Positions 12,717 to 25,271 are shown, counted from the first letter of the stretch. The stretch: 64,000 nt of DNA from Fomitopsis serialis (GCF_022376445.1 NW_025955093.1:52573-116572); one strand, 5' to 3'. Notes: generated from the sequence alone by a model not told the origin. A program made the numbers and translations.

Positions 12717-14282
12717 ATGTCTTCTGTCCAAGTCCCCGACTTCCCCGCTGAGTTCAAGGGTGATATTGTCACGCCACACAGTCCAGACTACAGCAAGGCG
12801 ATCGCACGTTGGGCGCTGAACGCGAAGCGCGAGGCGAAGATCGTCGCCTTCGTCAAGGATGCCCAGGACATCTCGCTCGCAATCCAGTACGCGCGCTCAC
12901 ATGGCCTCGAAATCGCTATCAAGGGCGGCGGGCATAACCCTGCAGGCGCATCCTCAACTGAGGGAGGTCTCGTCATCGACCTCAGTCGCTACCTCAACTA
13001 CGCGCGCGTCGACCCCGAGAGGAAAATCGGCTGCGTTGGTGGCGGAGCGATCTGGGAGAGTGTCGACAAGGCCGCAACTGAGCACGATCTCGCGACGGTG
13101 GGTGGCACAGTGAATCACGTATGTATCGGCACTTCCCTTGTACTCCCTTGTTGATGCGGCCATGCATAGACCGGTGTTGCTGGCCTGACCCTCGGCGGTG
13201 GTTACGGTTACCTTTCCTCATCTTACGGTCTCGCCCTCGATAATGTCTTGGAGGTAACTCGAAGTCTCGAATGGTCTGCCGCTGTTACCCTTTCTAACAC
13301 GTCCTCAGGCCACCGTCGTTCTTGCTGATGGCAATATCGTCAAAGCGAGCAAGACAGAGAATCCCAACCTCTTCTGGGGTATCCGTGGTGGCGGATCCAA
13401 CTTCGGCGTCGTCTCCGAGTTCGTCTTCCAGCTCTACGATCAACGCAGGACCGTCTTCGGTGGCATGGCAACGTACGATCGCAGCCAGCTTAAGGCGCTG
13501 ACAGAGGTCACTGCGGAGTGGTGGGACGACCCGGGCGACAAGTCCTCGCAGATCCAGACAGCGGTTGTCGGGCACAACGGCAAGCCTGTCATGATTGTCC
13601 TGTTCTTCTACAACGGCTCCGAGGCGGAGGGCCGAGCGTTTTACAAGAAGTTCTTTGACATCGGACCCATCGACGATCAAGTGCGGGAAATCCCATACGA
13701 GGCGGTCAACGCGCTGCAGGTGCGGGTTCTTCATTTCGTCGTCTTTGCTTGGTACCTTCAACTTGTCTCACATGGCCCCAGAATTCCGCGTTACACCACG
13801 GCCAGGGCGTGTATAACAAGGGCGTCGCGCACCGCAAGCCCGAGTATGAGAGTGTGTTGAAGGCATTCGACCGCGTCGCCGAGCTCGCCGCGGGGGCGGG
13901 TCCTCATCCGGTCGTCATATTCGAGTACTTCCCGCTCCACAAGATCAACGCCATAGACAGCGAGGAGACGCCATTCCGCCGCGACCCCGTCCCGTCCGTG
14001 TTCGTCGCCGCGCTCTGGGTCGAGGACACGCGGGAGAACCTGGAGCGCGGCCGCGAGATGGTGTACGACCTGATCGGGCTCGTCAAGAGCGCGAACCCGC
14101 AGCTCTCGGCGGAGCAGCAGGCTGGGTACGGCAACTATGACGACGAGGCGGTGTTGAAGGGCGCCGCGGAGAAGGCGAGGCTGGTGTTTGGCGATCACTA
14201 TGCACGTTTGCAGGAGGTCAAGAAGAAGTATGACCCTGATCAGGTTTTCCACAAGTGGTTCCCCATCATACCCACTCTGTAG
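12717..14282 (+). CDS. FAD-linked oxidoreductase, berberine-bridge-like
   Basis: Four exons (12717-13118, 13170-13253, 13309-13719, 13782-14282) give a 465-residue protein with all phases consistent. The N-terminal PCMH-type FAD domain shows IKGGGHNPAG, whose His is the usual covalent flavin attachment residue. It is followed by VGGTVNHTGVAGLTLGGGYG and FWGIRGGGSNFGVVSEF. The C-terminus carries a berberine-bridge-enzyme motif (YGNYDDE, later KKYDPDQVFH). The cysteine used for the second flavin bond in bicovalent family members is absent from the GTVNHTG stretch, so a single covalent link is likely. Such enzymes oxidise sugars, alkaloids or phenolics; the substrate is unknown. No signal peptide is visible, suggesting an intracellular enzyme. 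It faces F-box copy 2 tail to tail. Confidence 0.9.
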
Positions 14283-14600
14283 ATACGATCGTCGGAGTGT
14301 TATGTCGTATGTTCGACCGCTATTTAATGTCGGTCAGTGTCTTTCGATTGGTCAACTGCCCGTTGGCACATATAGATGGATGTGCGATCCTCGTTTCTCG
14401 CAGTGGCATTCATATCCGCGTCATCGTGTCGTCTGCGGGCACTTCGTGTGGTCCTCCTCCTACTAATTCTGTAGATACAGTACAGTATCATACTACTTGT
14501 TTGATGTACCGCACGTCACCGATACTTTACCCGTTCATGACTCTACGCCCTGTATGCAGCTGCTCGTAGCGACCATGTGCTTGGCTTGCGGGTAGGCTAT
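14283..14600. other. Intergenic region
   Basis: It lies between the FAD oxidase stop and the end of the F-box duplicated block. It probably contains the 3' untranslated region of the oxidase. No feature was recognised. Confidence 0.4.
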
Positions 14601-14765
14601 GACTCGGAAACACGAACATCCATCTGACACACGCAGTGCCCGGATCCAATTTGATGCATCGAGTATCGACCGAAACCTGTTCTATAACAATCGAGTGTCT
14701 GTCTCAAGCATACAACATCCATACCGCTGTCCGTCTATTTCTCCAAAAATTTGAAAAAGAAATTG

Positions 14766-16558
14766 CTACACATGATCACGAGTGGATGAGAACGTGTTCC
14801 CCGACACCAGCGACATTTCGACCCGCGTTGCGGCCGCGGGGCCATTCTGTACGTTGAGACCGCACAACAAATTAGCAGAGCGGCCTAATGATGATGATTC
14901 CATACTCACGAACCCATGCGACGAGAAAAAGCCAGGATGCAGGGCTGCAAGGATGTCAATCCGTGCTGCCTCGAGGACCTTCGACCCGGGGGTGCACCCT
15001 TCCGGCGGTTAACATCTGTTTAGCTCGCATAGTACGGCGATGATGTATCGTGGACGTGTCCTCCGTCCAGATGTGACGTAGTCTGGGAAGTTATGCACAG
15101 TGCTCCAAAGGACACTCAGTTTTCTTTCGCAATTTGACGAAGCCCATAGTACTAGAATACGTACCTCAATATACCTCGTGCATGCGAGTGCGGCATCTTC
15201 TGCCTGACGAGCTTGTCGAACCGTTTGTACCGTATTCGTAGTGCCGAGCTAAGCTCATTGCCAGACGCCCGAGCGTTGCGATCACCGCGAATGCCTATAC
15301 AGACGCCGCGCGATGCAACTCCGGAGAAGCGCTTCTCCTGCAGTATACTGTCCAATCGCGCCAGGACATCATCCTGCTCCATTGTCGTCAGCACATCGTC
15401 CAGGTCATAGGCCGTGTGAACTGTGTGAACTGTTATAACAGACATAGCCTGGAAGTGTTTCGAGACGATGTGAGACAGGATATATGGGATCCAGGACCAC
15501 TCTGCAAAGGGGTGGTACAGCATGATCTCCAACCTCCACAAGTGGCCGTAGCATGAAAGGTTGTAATGCTGTTCTGTAGGCAAGAAACAATGAGCCAAGT
15601 GACTCAAAAGAAAACTGGGAAGACTTTCCGACTGTGGCATCAATTGCACCATCACGAACAGGAGAACTGTGATTCATATGGAGCGCAACCGTTTCTGCAT
15701 ATATGCAACTCGCATCCAGCAAAGTCTGGCTTCCGCTGACTGCTGAGGATGGATCCATTTCACCGCGCAACCCAACAGCGAGGTCGCGCACTCGAGAAGC
15801 CCGGCCGATCTGCACGAAGAGGTCTTCGACTGCTGGTGCAACCCATCGCACATCGAGATCCTCCAGGAAGTTTACAAGTGGGAAGGAGGCCAGGGAGACT
15901 TGTTCCTGCGAGCAATCAACGTTGTAGCACCATAGATTTATAAGCCGCGGGAGTGCTGAAACGAGGTGACGAAGCTGGGCGGCGCTCGACAAGGTGACAT
16001 TGACGATGTTTAGAGTGTCAATGCAGTTGAACGCAGCTAGGTAGCCGATGTCATGTGTTCGGACCAAGCCGATGGTCCACTCAGCATCTTCAATGCTGAT
16101 CCTCGACATATTCGGAGCCTTGCCCACGAGCATAGCGGCAAACGTCCCCAGGTGCCGGATCGGCTGACGCTCCCCGGGAGAACCACCCGATATGACGACC
16201 TGTTGAATGACCTCACGGAGGCGAGGTCTTGCGCGGACTGTCTTGGAAAGCAAGACCACTTCCTTCCGGGATACGCGTTCACGAAGATGTTACCACGTGA
16301 GGTAGTACCAGTCTTGGCATACGAGCGCGCAGGATGCGAGAGTGTTCAAATGTGGCTGTTCGGTTTCAGTATGATAGATATCCCATTCCGTAGCTATGTG
16401 GTCGATGATCCGTTCCCAGACCTCCACGGGAAGCCGCGGGCTCGAACGTCCGTAAGAGGAGCCCTCGGACGTTGATGCGGTTGTTCTATAATCCACATGT
16501 GTAAACTATGGTACTCGCGTCTGGACAATGACACTTACATCGACTCGACTCTGTCCAT
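14766..16558 (-). pseudogene. F-box-type protein copy 2, broken
   Basis: The 20-nt first exon (16558-16539, MDRVES) and 53-nt intron (16538-16486) are intact, and the F-box segment LPVEVWERIIDHI follows. The frame is then broken twice. A TAC-to-TAA nonsense change follows DWYYLTW near 16305, and a frameshift near 15610 moves the C-terminal part (LEIMLYHPFAEW...) into another frame. A five-base insertion occurs near 15165. Downstream exon-like blocks seen in copy 3 are present too, with a GTGAGT...GTACAG intron, so the whole gene rather than a processed transcript was duplicated. Similarity to copy 3 continues past the stop to about 14600. Confidence 0.85.
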
Positions 16559-17335
16559 TCCGTGGACGTGGGATGTGCGCTACGGCGACGTGAACTGCGC
16601 TGTCGGACCGATGAAAGGCTCCTGCACGCGTGGCGACAGCGACGCAGACCCTTGACGAGGGAACCACGCTACTAATGGCGTCATCTCAGGCCGCGGCTCT
16701 CCAAGAACAAGTATAGTGCGATAACACACTACCTGATATCCCGTATGTATACTGTCTAACAGACAAGCCAAGGTGCTCCGTCTTGGTCGTCGGTTCGCGG
16801 GGTGCTGGCGACCGTTGGTGGTCGCAAAGCTGGAAGGAAAGTACGATGTCAGTAAAGATATTCGTTGGCGAAAGCGGAATCGTACCTCGTGAAGACGTTC
16901 AATGGCTCTTGGCGCGCGCTGCAAAAACTCGAAGCTGGACGAGGGAGAGAGCGCAGGGACAGCGAAGGCGAAGATAGGTGATGCATATATGCATCGATAC
17001 AACGTAGCGCTAGCTCGCCGGCGCGTATAGAAGCGTCGAACACAGACACACGACGTCGTAAGCGGTTCTGTGCTTCAGTGGACGCTGTGAGATCCGGGCT
17101 GTTTGCAGCCGATGCGAGGATAGCCCTCTACGGCCTGAAGCGATACTCACGTCACTAACATTCAGCGGCGAGTGCACGAGAAACACATACAGGAGACCAT
17201 TCTCCTAGGATGCAGTGCACCTCGTTGTGATGAGCGCGCGCGAGGCAGGCGTGTCCAAGACTTGAGCTTGTTCAAAGAATGCTTATCGATAAGCAAGGTG
17301 GACCACATAGACGTGGGATCGAGGCTGCGCACGGT
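16559..17335 (-). promoter_or_regulatory. Conserved 5' leader of F-box copy 2
   Basis: It is homologous to 850-1705 and, inverted, to 46195-46806. It contains the 56-nt intron-like unit at 16885-16830 (GTACGA donor, TTTACTGAC, CCAG acceptor) and the TATA-like ATATATGCATCGAT segment near 16985. Similarity to copy 1 extends to about 17335, well beyond the part shared with copy 3. Confidence 0.55.
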
Positions 17336-20280
17336 TATGAACAGAAGAAGCGAACACGCGGGCCAGTGCGGCATCCGATCCAGTACCAGCAAAGAGTGCT
17401 GTAGAGGATCCGTAGCTTCAGTTACTCCGGTCGCCGAGATGAGCGATAACTCGACGCTGTGCGGTCGCGAGTCCAACATGACACACTGCTCGCTTGCGTG
17501 ACCAGTTGTATGCTGGCCTTCGTGCTTGGCTAATGCATGTCCTTCGTATACCCTATTGCATCCCCTCGAGCATCGACATAGTCGTGAAAACACGCGACCA
17601 CCCCGGTTAACGTCGACGGTGTCGTGACCTCGGTATGATCACTGTCCATCTTACACGCGATTGAATGGCCTCTTCCGCGCGCATATCATCATCTACGTGA
17701 CGCACGCTGGTCAGGGACGACAGTCTGAAATGCAGAATGAAAGTCTGGATGGACGGGGGTACATTTCAATGTAGCGTGTGCGAGCGATAGGCACACAACA
17801 TCTACACGACTGCGAAGACGACCTCAGCGATACCAATTACACTGATCGGGATCGGACGGCTTACCAGTAATCCACTTATCCGGTACACAGAATGACCATG
17901 ATCCGACACCACACATATCAGGTAGGCGAAATGGACGAACGACTAAATGTGTGTCAGACAGGCCCGTCGGACATACGCGAACGTGACATACCCAGAGCGG
18001 CTGCAATACACGTCGAACGCAAGGACGGCCGCAGTCAGTCCTCGGCCATGAATCCGACCAATGTGCGAAGGCATTGTACGGACAGGTCGGATATACGGCC
18101 GTAGGCGGGCATATGCTGAGAGGCATGGCGTAGATTGTAGTGTATGCGCACCTTTATGGTTTTCTTACGATGAAATATGTCTCACGCACGCGTTTGACGA
18201 GATCGCTGAGCTTCCAGAGTTCGCTAAACGTCAGCAACGATGCTGCGCGAAGAAAGGGAGAGAACTCACGAAATGAAGGCACCTGCATGCTCTCAGAGTT
18301 TGTCGGCGCCGGCAGAGTGGATGAAGCACAGAATGAACCCGCGAAGGCGGTGAGCAGCCAGGCATCACATCAGCACTGATACTAGTACAAGTCCATCTGT
18401 AGCGGAATGGTTTAGAGACAATAGATATAAGTCAAAGACGTTCCAGTCTACTGGCCGACTTACGCGGTGACTATGTAGCTACAGCTAAGGAAGAGGCAAA
18501 TTGGTCTTCAGGTGGACAAAGCGCCGCATATTGGCAGTACAAGAAGCAACAACTTCATCTGACGGTCAATACTTAGCAACTCAACAACGGAGAGCAGGGG
18601 AATGGACGGAAATCGTACAACGGTGAGGCCGGGTTACGAGCTCGAACACAACTTGATCAAGAACACAAGCTGTTGACCGCCTCTCGTGCTGGCTGGCCCA
18701 AGAACGGCGAGCAGAGTGTTGACGGCGCGCAGCCTGATGTACAGAGACGTCCCAAAGTTTGCAGAGAGCAGGTCGTCCCAGTGGTGGAACCAGAAGTCGT
18801 CGCCGAAATAGAGGGCCCTCGCTGCTGTCGACCCGCCCACCTTCTCCGACATTTATCCGACGCGTCGAAGCTCGTCAACGTTATTTAATTGCAATACATG
18901 CCGACTGACGCAAGGGCATCCGTGCGCACACCGCCCCTTAGTTCCCTAGGTACGTCGCCCCTTCGTAGTATCTGGCTCGACTTAATGCATTGTATGCTTA
19001 TTGGACGTCCGGAGCTCCCATCGGACACGGAGCGCTTGTAGGTCCATCTCTTGCTCACGCCTCGCATATGAAGGCCCATGCTGGACAAAACCCGATGTCG
19101 ACAGCCTATGTATATACTCTACAGTGACTCGACCGAGCACGCCCGAGGTATATGTAACAAGCACGTAAGATTACATGTGAACTCGCGGGAAACGTACACT
19201 ATCCTCCACAATCCTTGGAAACGCCTGTGAGCTCGTCATTTCGCACCGGAAACCAGGGAATAGGCACGGATAACTTGAGATCATGCCGTATCACGCGGAT
19301 TCACGCCTGATCTCATGTGTCCCCATGTATGCCTGTCACTTCGATTCACTTCACGCCCCATCCCTGCCCATCTCTTCCCGCTTCTCCATTTACGAGCCCG
19401 TCTCGTCTTAACACTTTCCGGTAGTGCACCTCAGGCCAAGTTGGACTTTATTATTGCTATGTCCTACCCCTCACATAGATTCATACGGAATCATTCCATT
19501 TCCTGTCATATCCCGTGGTGTTCATCGTGAGCACGAGTGTCCCTCTCGTGTTGTTTCACTTCACTTCATGTCATTTCACTTCGTTCCGCTTCACGTCCGA
19601 GTCACTTCACTTCACTTCACTTCACGTACATACTATTCCTAGCTTGGCCTCCCAATTATGGAAGGATTGGTCAGCGCAACTCGCGTGGTTCAGCATTACT
19701 TACTGTGAGATCCTGTGAGATCTCTGTCCACATACCATCGCACCTCATTGTGTTTCCAGTGCTCGCCGCGCACTCCTGCCATGTATATTAACCACCCGCC
19801 ACGCTCACAACACATATTCTACTTACTTGGCATCCCACTTGCCGCGCTCAGAACGAACATCCGACAACATCACGCCCAAAATCCCAAATGCGTCCAGGTG
19901 TTGCTGCCGTGATGACGACGCAGTTCTAATGCACTCCTGAGTTACTACTAGTAGTATTACTAGTACGACGACCCGCACGGACCCGTGACCGTACCCGCCG
20001 CTCACCGTGACCCAAGCGCCAGACGGGCTGCGTGCTGCCACCGACTCGGACATCAACCACCACACAACAAAGGCTCCCACAGCGAGGACGTGACGAGCGC
20101 GAGCGCACAAGCATAGCAAAACCGAGTGCAACGAGCGCAGGTGAAGGAAGAAGGACATCGAGATACAGGGAGGAGTGGTGAACGAGAGGAAAGCAGAGGT
20201 GAGCAGCGTATCTACTCACTATTTCGCCTGCTAGTCACCATACCCGAGTAAGCGCATCGACGAGCGACGAGCTCGCGGTG
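17336..20280. other. Gene-free stretch
   Basis: No open frame here has a recognisable domain or consistent splice structure. Scattered short frames on both strands look random. The sequence becomes pyrimidine-rich from about 19.3 kb. No RNA gene was recognised. Confidence 0.4.
19553..19626. repeat. TTCAC microsatellite-like tract
   Basis: Imperfect runs of the 5-base unit TTCAC, with the cleanest stretch at about 19602-19625. This is simple sequence with no evident function. Confidence 0.8.
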
Positions 20281-20284
20281 ACGA

Positions 20285-21110
20285 TACTTGCCCGCCAGTC
20301 GGCGCATCCCGCTGGAATGCCTGCCCGCCCATATGCTTGCCCTCTTGCGCCCGCTCGCTCTCAGTTGTCTGCCCTCACCCTCATGCTAGCTTGCGTGTTC
20401 GCCCACTCGCTCGCCCACTTTCATCACCTGCTGGCTCATTCTCGTCCCGCATCTTGCCCGTCCGTCTTCCCTTCTTCCCCCGCTCATCTTCCCTCATCCA
20501 TCCGCTCATCTTCCCTCACCCGCCCTCCCTTGCCCTATGCTCGCTGCCCCACTCTTCCACCCACTCACTCGCCCGGTCGTGCTCGGCTCATCCCCAGTCA
20601 CGCTCGCCCGGTTGTCCGCTCGCTCCTAAGATCTTGCCGACTTTCCCATATGTTGTTGCCCACCTGCGCTCGCTGCCCTCTTGCTGGCTTGCCCGCTCTT
20701 ACCTGCCTTCTTGCCAACGCACCCGTTCCTGCATGCCCGCTCGCCCTGTCCAACGACCTGCCCGTTCTTGCCCGCTCGCACTCACCTCAGGCTTCTTGCT
20801 CTCGATTCTACGTCAATGCAACACACCATCCCTCGTGCTCGCCACTTCGCTCGCCCCTTATTTTGCTCGCCTGCCGTCTCGCTCACCCGCTGTCTCACCG
20901 TCCCTCTCGCCAGTTATCCCATTCGCCCACTGTCCTCTCGCCCACTGTCCCTCTCGCCCACTGTCCCTCTCGCCCACTGTCCCTCTCGCCCGCCGTCCTG
21001 CCTGCCCGCCGTCCCGTTGTCCATTGTTCCTCTCACACATTCTGGTGCTTGCTCGTTATCCCTCTCGCCGTGCTGCTTACCCGATGTCTCGCTCACCCGA
21101 AATTCAGGTC
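20285..21110. repeat. C/T-rich degenerate low-complexity tract
   Basis: The plus strand is strongly C+T rich and built from variants of CTCGCCCG, GCCCGCTCG and similar words. It leaves long open frames (for example 20278-21303) that translate into Pro/Ser/Leu/Arg monotony; I treat these as artefacts. Similar tracts with alternating strand polarity occur at 26.95-27.2, 27.9-28.7 and 29.2-29.66 kb. Confidence 0.75.
20924..20999. repeat. 16-bp tandem array
   Basis: About four to five copies of the unit CGCCCACTGTCCCTCT, nearly perfect in the centre, lie inside the larger C/T-rich tract. This looks like a local minisatellite expansion. Confidence 0.85.
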
Positions 21111-21473
21111 GTCCGCTGTCTCATGCCTACGACGATGCCTGCATCGTGCGCGCATGACGTGCGCAGGAAGCCCGACGCGCCAAGATCGAGGCCACAAAGT
21201 CCTGGACAGTGTGTGCACCAACATCGGTGGGGCACAATCACGAGTCTGCTGCGTACTTCGTACGCTGGATGAGCTCGCCATGCGCTGCCACACCAATACA
21301 TGACATGATGTTGCCGGGCGAGGAAGACCACGCCCGGCGAGAGCATGCCGAGTGCAGGTACAGCAAGCACCATTGAGGTTAACATGGCCCCGCCGAGGCG
21401 ATATGCATTGCGCATAAGCATGGTGCGTCCCTGCCCGCCACGAGCATGCCCAGCGAGGACAACCTACTGCGCT

Positions 21474-21625
21474 GTGACCCGCTTGACCGGCCGCAACCCG
21501 CTTGACCCGCCGTGACCCGCCGTGACCCGCCATAACCCGCGTTCAACCCATACCCGTCTGCACGGGTCAGTACCCGGGGCGGGTACGGGTACGGATCGAG
21601 CCGGATATACCATGGGTATACCCGT
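21474..21625. repeat. GACCCGC and CGGGTA arrays with palindromic end
   Basis: Repeats of (T)GACCCGCC run from 21474 to about 21545. They are followed by CGGGTACGGGTACGG and a palindromic ATACCATGGGTAT element ending near 21625. The inward-facing ACCCG and CGGGT words give this segment strong hairpin potential. Confidence 0.65.
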
Positions 21626-24600
21626 GCTCTGACGTTCCATTGACGTGTCGTTCTCGTTCTCCTAATAAATGCACGGTGTCGCTGCGCTGGACGAGAAAAT
21701 GCGCCTGCCAGGCATTGGTCTTTTTCCGAACAGGTACGTTCTGTATTCCGAATCAACACTCTCAACACAATCATTGTGTTTGGATCATGCCGCACACCAC
21801 TATGTACATTACATACTCATTGAAATGCATCTACCTTGCCTGACACTCCCGAGTCCCACAATTGTGTGTCCACTGTCCCAACTTTCTCGCGCTTCTCCAT
21901 CATCGCCTTCGTTTTGGACGACACCCGCTACTCGACATATACCGGACAGCGTGTATAGTCCATTGATTGCGGTATACTAGTCAATTCCATCTGATGGGGC
22001 GTAACACTGATATTAGCTCTGGGCATTGTACTGTAGATGTGAGTGAGCTTGTTTGCATGCAGACACACATCTCATTCGTCTCTACCAGTCAGCCGACCAT
22101 GGTGCATCCGAGTCATCCAGTTGGCACAAACAAGGTGGTAATACTGTCACTAATACAGATGCATTGTCCGCATCCTTGGGGCGTGGGTCGATGGGAGTGA
22201 ATGGCTTGCTCGCAAGAGTCTGCCAGGCTACGCGATCATCGATCAACTATTGCCGGACTGGAGGAGACCATCTGCTGTCATCTCGGATATTGTTCGGGAC
22301 TGGGTCGACTAGTACTTGGCTATGGTTTCGAGTCTCGACTTACAAATTCAAGGGTATACCATAGGGATTGATCTGTGTCCGACAAATTCGGAGACATGCA
22401 TGTTGCGTACTGGATGTATCATACTCAATGTGTTGGATAGACCTGCCAGTGGTGCTGGTTAGTAGCCCGAGCACGCCGGTTGTATCATGATTTCCCTCTT
22501 CGACCAAGCCCATTGCTCCAATTCAACAAGACATGTTTGCGTTCAAGTCGTGGCATATGCAATGTCACCAAAAAGTACAGACCCGATTGGGTGCAGTACT
22601 TATCACGAGACGGTATGTGTTTGGATGCCCTGTACGAGCAGATATACGAGTAAATCAAATCACTCAGCAGCGACTGACGCAGGCAAATATGCCTTCATCG
22701 TCACATTTGCGGTCTTTTGCGCCCTCTGAAATGGATCGGCCACTGGTGGGGAACTACCAGGGTCGCTAGCACTCGCCACCCATCTCAGTCTGGTCACGGT
22801 CACCCTCATTGTCCGTCTGAGTCTCTCTACACAATGAATGCACCGGCCCTTGACATTGACAGCGACAGTGGTGCGACTGCACGACACAGTACCCTAGCCC
22901 AATATTCGAGTCACGGGCCGTGGCACTACCATTAGCTCCATCCTGACCATCTTTCCTAACTTGAGTTGCTGCATTTCAAAATCACTGCGTTCCCCGAGCG
23001 TGACAGTTACAATAGTGTCTTACATATACAATGGTGCATTCCTCATTTACAAGTGGACATGCAGAGGATAATGTGCGAGATAACAAGTGACGACGGCCGC
23101 CCGAGCCTCGAGCAAAGACGCGGCAAGTGGTTGGAGGAACAGTGAATGGAGATGAACATGCCAAGCGACGGCCATACCACATGCGCCGCGGCGCCGCGTG
23201 TACGTACCAGTTCTGGCCGTCTGCCCTCTTCGTTGTTGAGGCGTGATCGGTCAAATGGTACTATAGCAGATATTGTCGGCGAGTCCTTCGTGAGAAAAGA
23301 GTCGAAGGTGTTCGACCTCGACAGCGGCCTGTTGGGTTATTTCTGTTGTTGCAGATTGACTTCGCACCGCGAGAGGGAATGAGACGAGAGGATGAGATTA
23401 GAGGGCTCAGAGCGAGCCCTATATATACTACGTAGATACATTGCCACTCGTGTACATTAGGTGGCGAAACAAAGTGGCGAGGCGAAAGGAAACAAAGCGT
23501 CGGCTAAGGCCCGACAAAGCGAAAGGTCCAAACGACCGTCCAAGTGGCGGTCGCGTCAAAGCGATGTAGGCAACGCGTGGCGCGAGCGGCGACGCTTGCC
23601 TCGAGTTCGCGCAAAGCACGAACTCCAACAATTTCTGCATCAGTGGTGGCACAACTCCGGCAGTGACGGTCCACGGACCCTTGCTCGATGGTGTCGGGCG
23701 TCCCGTGTGTGCTGTGCGACACTGCGGAGTGACGTGGATGTTGGCGTCGACGGCGATGCGGATGGCGCGGAGCTCATCAAAGTGGAGTACGATCGCTTAG
23801 GCGTATCGAACGTGTTGAGGCTCGTGGGGGGACTGAGTAGTAGTACTTACACCGTGCTGTCGATAGGCATGGGTATGGGCTTCGGTGGTGACATCGACAG
23901 ACGCACCGCAAAGCTCGCAGTGGTGGTCGACGTAGCACCATATGACGGTACAAGTGTTGGCACAGGTGGGGAGAGAACGTACGTAAGGTATGGCCCGTGG
24001 CCCTTGAAGTTCCTCCGTACTGGGGTGCCTGCGCGCAATATTCAGGAATCAGTATGGCGATGCGAATGGGAAGGGGGCGACGTACCAACATGCATGGGGC
24101 AGGTGCTATGCCCGCGAGAGGCGAGGCGAGGCGGATGAGTGGCAAGACTGGACGCAAGTGGGCGTTGAAGACGGCAGGGTGCCGATGGCGCTGGCAGACG
24201 AGTCCCTGGCGGAACATCACGCCACATGCTCCGGACATGCTCGGGTGGTGGGCGCAACAGGACGTGCATGCCTATCCCAAGCTTACGGGCTGAAGGCGAA
24301 CCAGGCAAATGCGGGCGAGAGCAGTCGAAGGCGGGCGCGACTCACTTTATCGAGGGCCTGCATTCACCCCCTTCGTGACCCATCTGCACTCGTTAACCCT
24401 CTCCACTACTCATGGACCGCAGACCACGACACAGTTGCACATCACTTGGGCTACTAGTAGTGATGATATTAGATCAGTACACGCAGATGATTCGGAGAAC
24501 GGTAAAAGCGACTTACTGTAGCTACTTGTCACTGCAGTGCAGCTCTTGATCACTTTGCGGTCGTCGCAACTGCAAGGCTCATCGTCGGCCGTCGGTGCGG

Positions 24601-24826
24601 AATACGTAGCGCCAGCCGTCGTATTCGGGTTCATTGCCAGGGGCAGACGGGACGAAGACGTCGACGCCGCGGTCAGGGTGCACCTGCTGCGGTCGATCAT
24701 GTAACACTAGATCTGGATGGTTTCGGCAACATACATAACTTACCTTATTCCAAAGCGGCTGATTGGCTGGCAGCTGATTGTACACAGCTATGGTCGTAGA
24801 CTGAGGCTGGAGGCCTTGGACAAAAC
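21626..24826. other. Gene-free stretch, likely decayed repeats
   Basis: The base composition is more AT-balanced than the flanks. A 225-codon plus frame (23461-24138) lacks an ATG at its first codon, has no recognisable domain and is Arg-rich. No transposase or reverse-transcriptase motif was identified on either strand. Confidence 0.35.
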
Positions 24827-25271
24827 CCCGTCTCGGACAAAATAAGGTGTTGGATACTATGTACTGACGTGAGTGAAGGGCTGGAACGAGAGAGGACGCG
24901 AAAGGACGTGAAGGGACGGGGATAGAAGTTTCTCGCAGGCTCACTTGAGAAAGCTAGGGATTCCGAGTGGAACGGGGTGCAAGGTAGGGAAGTGACGCGA
25001 TGGGATGAGATGTGAGCATTTGAGAACGGACAAGATACCGTAGGTAAACGTGGGATTCTGCGTGGGGAGACGTGATCGGTCGCTGACCCTTGGAAGCACG
25101 AGTGCGCCCGACGAAGCCCATCCATCCACGACGGAGCCCATCCACCCACAACGGAGCCCATTCACCCACGACGGAGCCCATCCATCCAGCTGTGAGCTCT
25201 AGTGATCTTGAGGGATCCCTTGTGCCCCCTTTGCTTGCTCAGTAGCGCGTTGGGGTTTTGTCCGAGACGGG
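24827..25271. mobile_element. Small inverted-repeat element (MITE-like candidate)
   Basis: A perfect 16-bp inverted repeat, TTTTGTCCGAGACGGG, occurs at 25256-25271 and in reverse complement at 24827-24842. Both ends also carry a nearby GGGGTTTTG/CAAAACCCC word. The 445-bp interval encodes nothing recognisable and contains the 20-bp tandem array at 25111-25190. A nonautonomous DNA element is one explanation; I found no clear target-site duplication. Confidence 0.45.
25111..25190. repeat. 20-bp tandem array, four units
   Basis: Four consecutive 20-base units of the form ACGGAGCCCATCCACCCACG, differing by one to three bases each. It lies inside the inverted-repeat element. There are no spacers, so it is not CRISPR-like. 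Confidence 0.9.

Noticed and set aside
17162..17593. 143-codon minus-strand frame beyond F-box copy 2
   Set aside because: Partly inside the duplicated leader. The matching part of copy 1 is not open in the same way, and there is no domain.
20278..21303. 341-codon open frame on the plus strand and overlapping long frames
   Set aside because: It runs through degenerate C/T-rich repeats, three overlapping frames are open at once, and the translation is Pro/Ser/Leu/Arg monotony with no domain.
23461..24138. 225-codon plus-strand frame
   Set aside because: Its first codon is not ATG, it has no recognisable motif, and basic low-complexity composition follows from the local GC-rich repeats.
25111..25190. 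Four 20-bp repeats considered as a CRISPR-like array
   Set aside because: Units are directly adjacent without spacers and the genome is eukaryotic.
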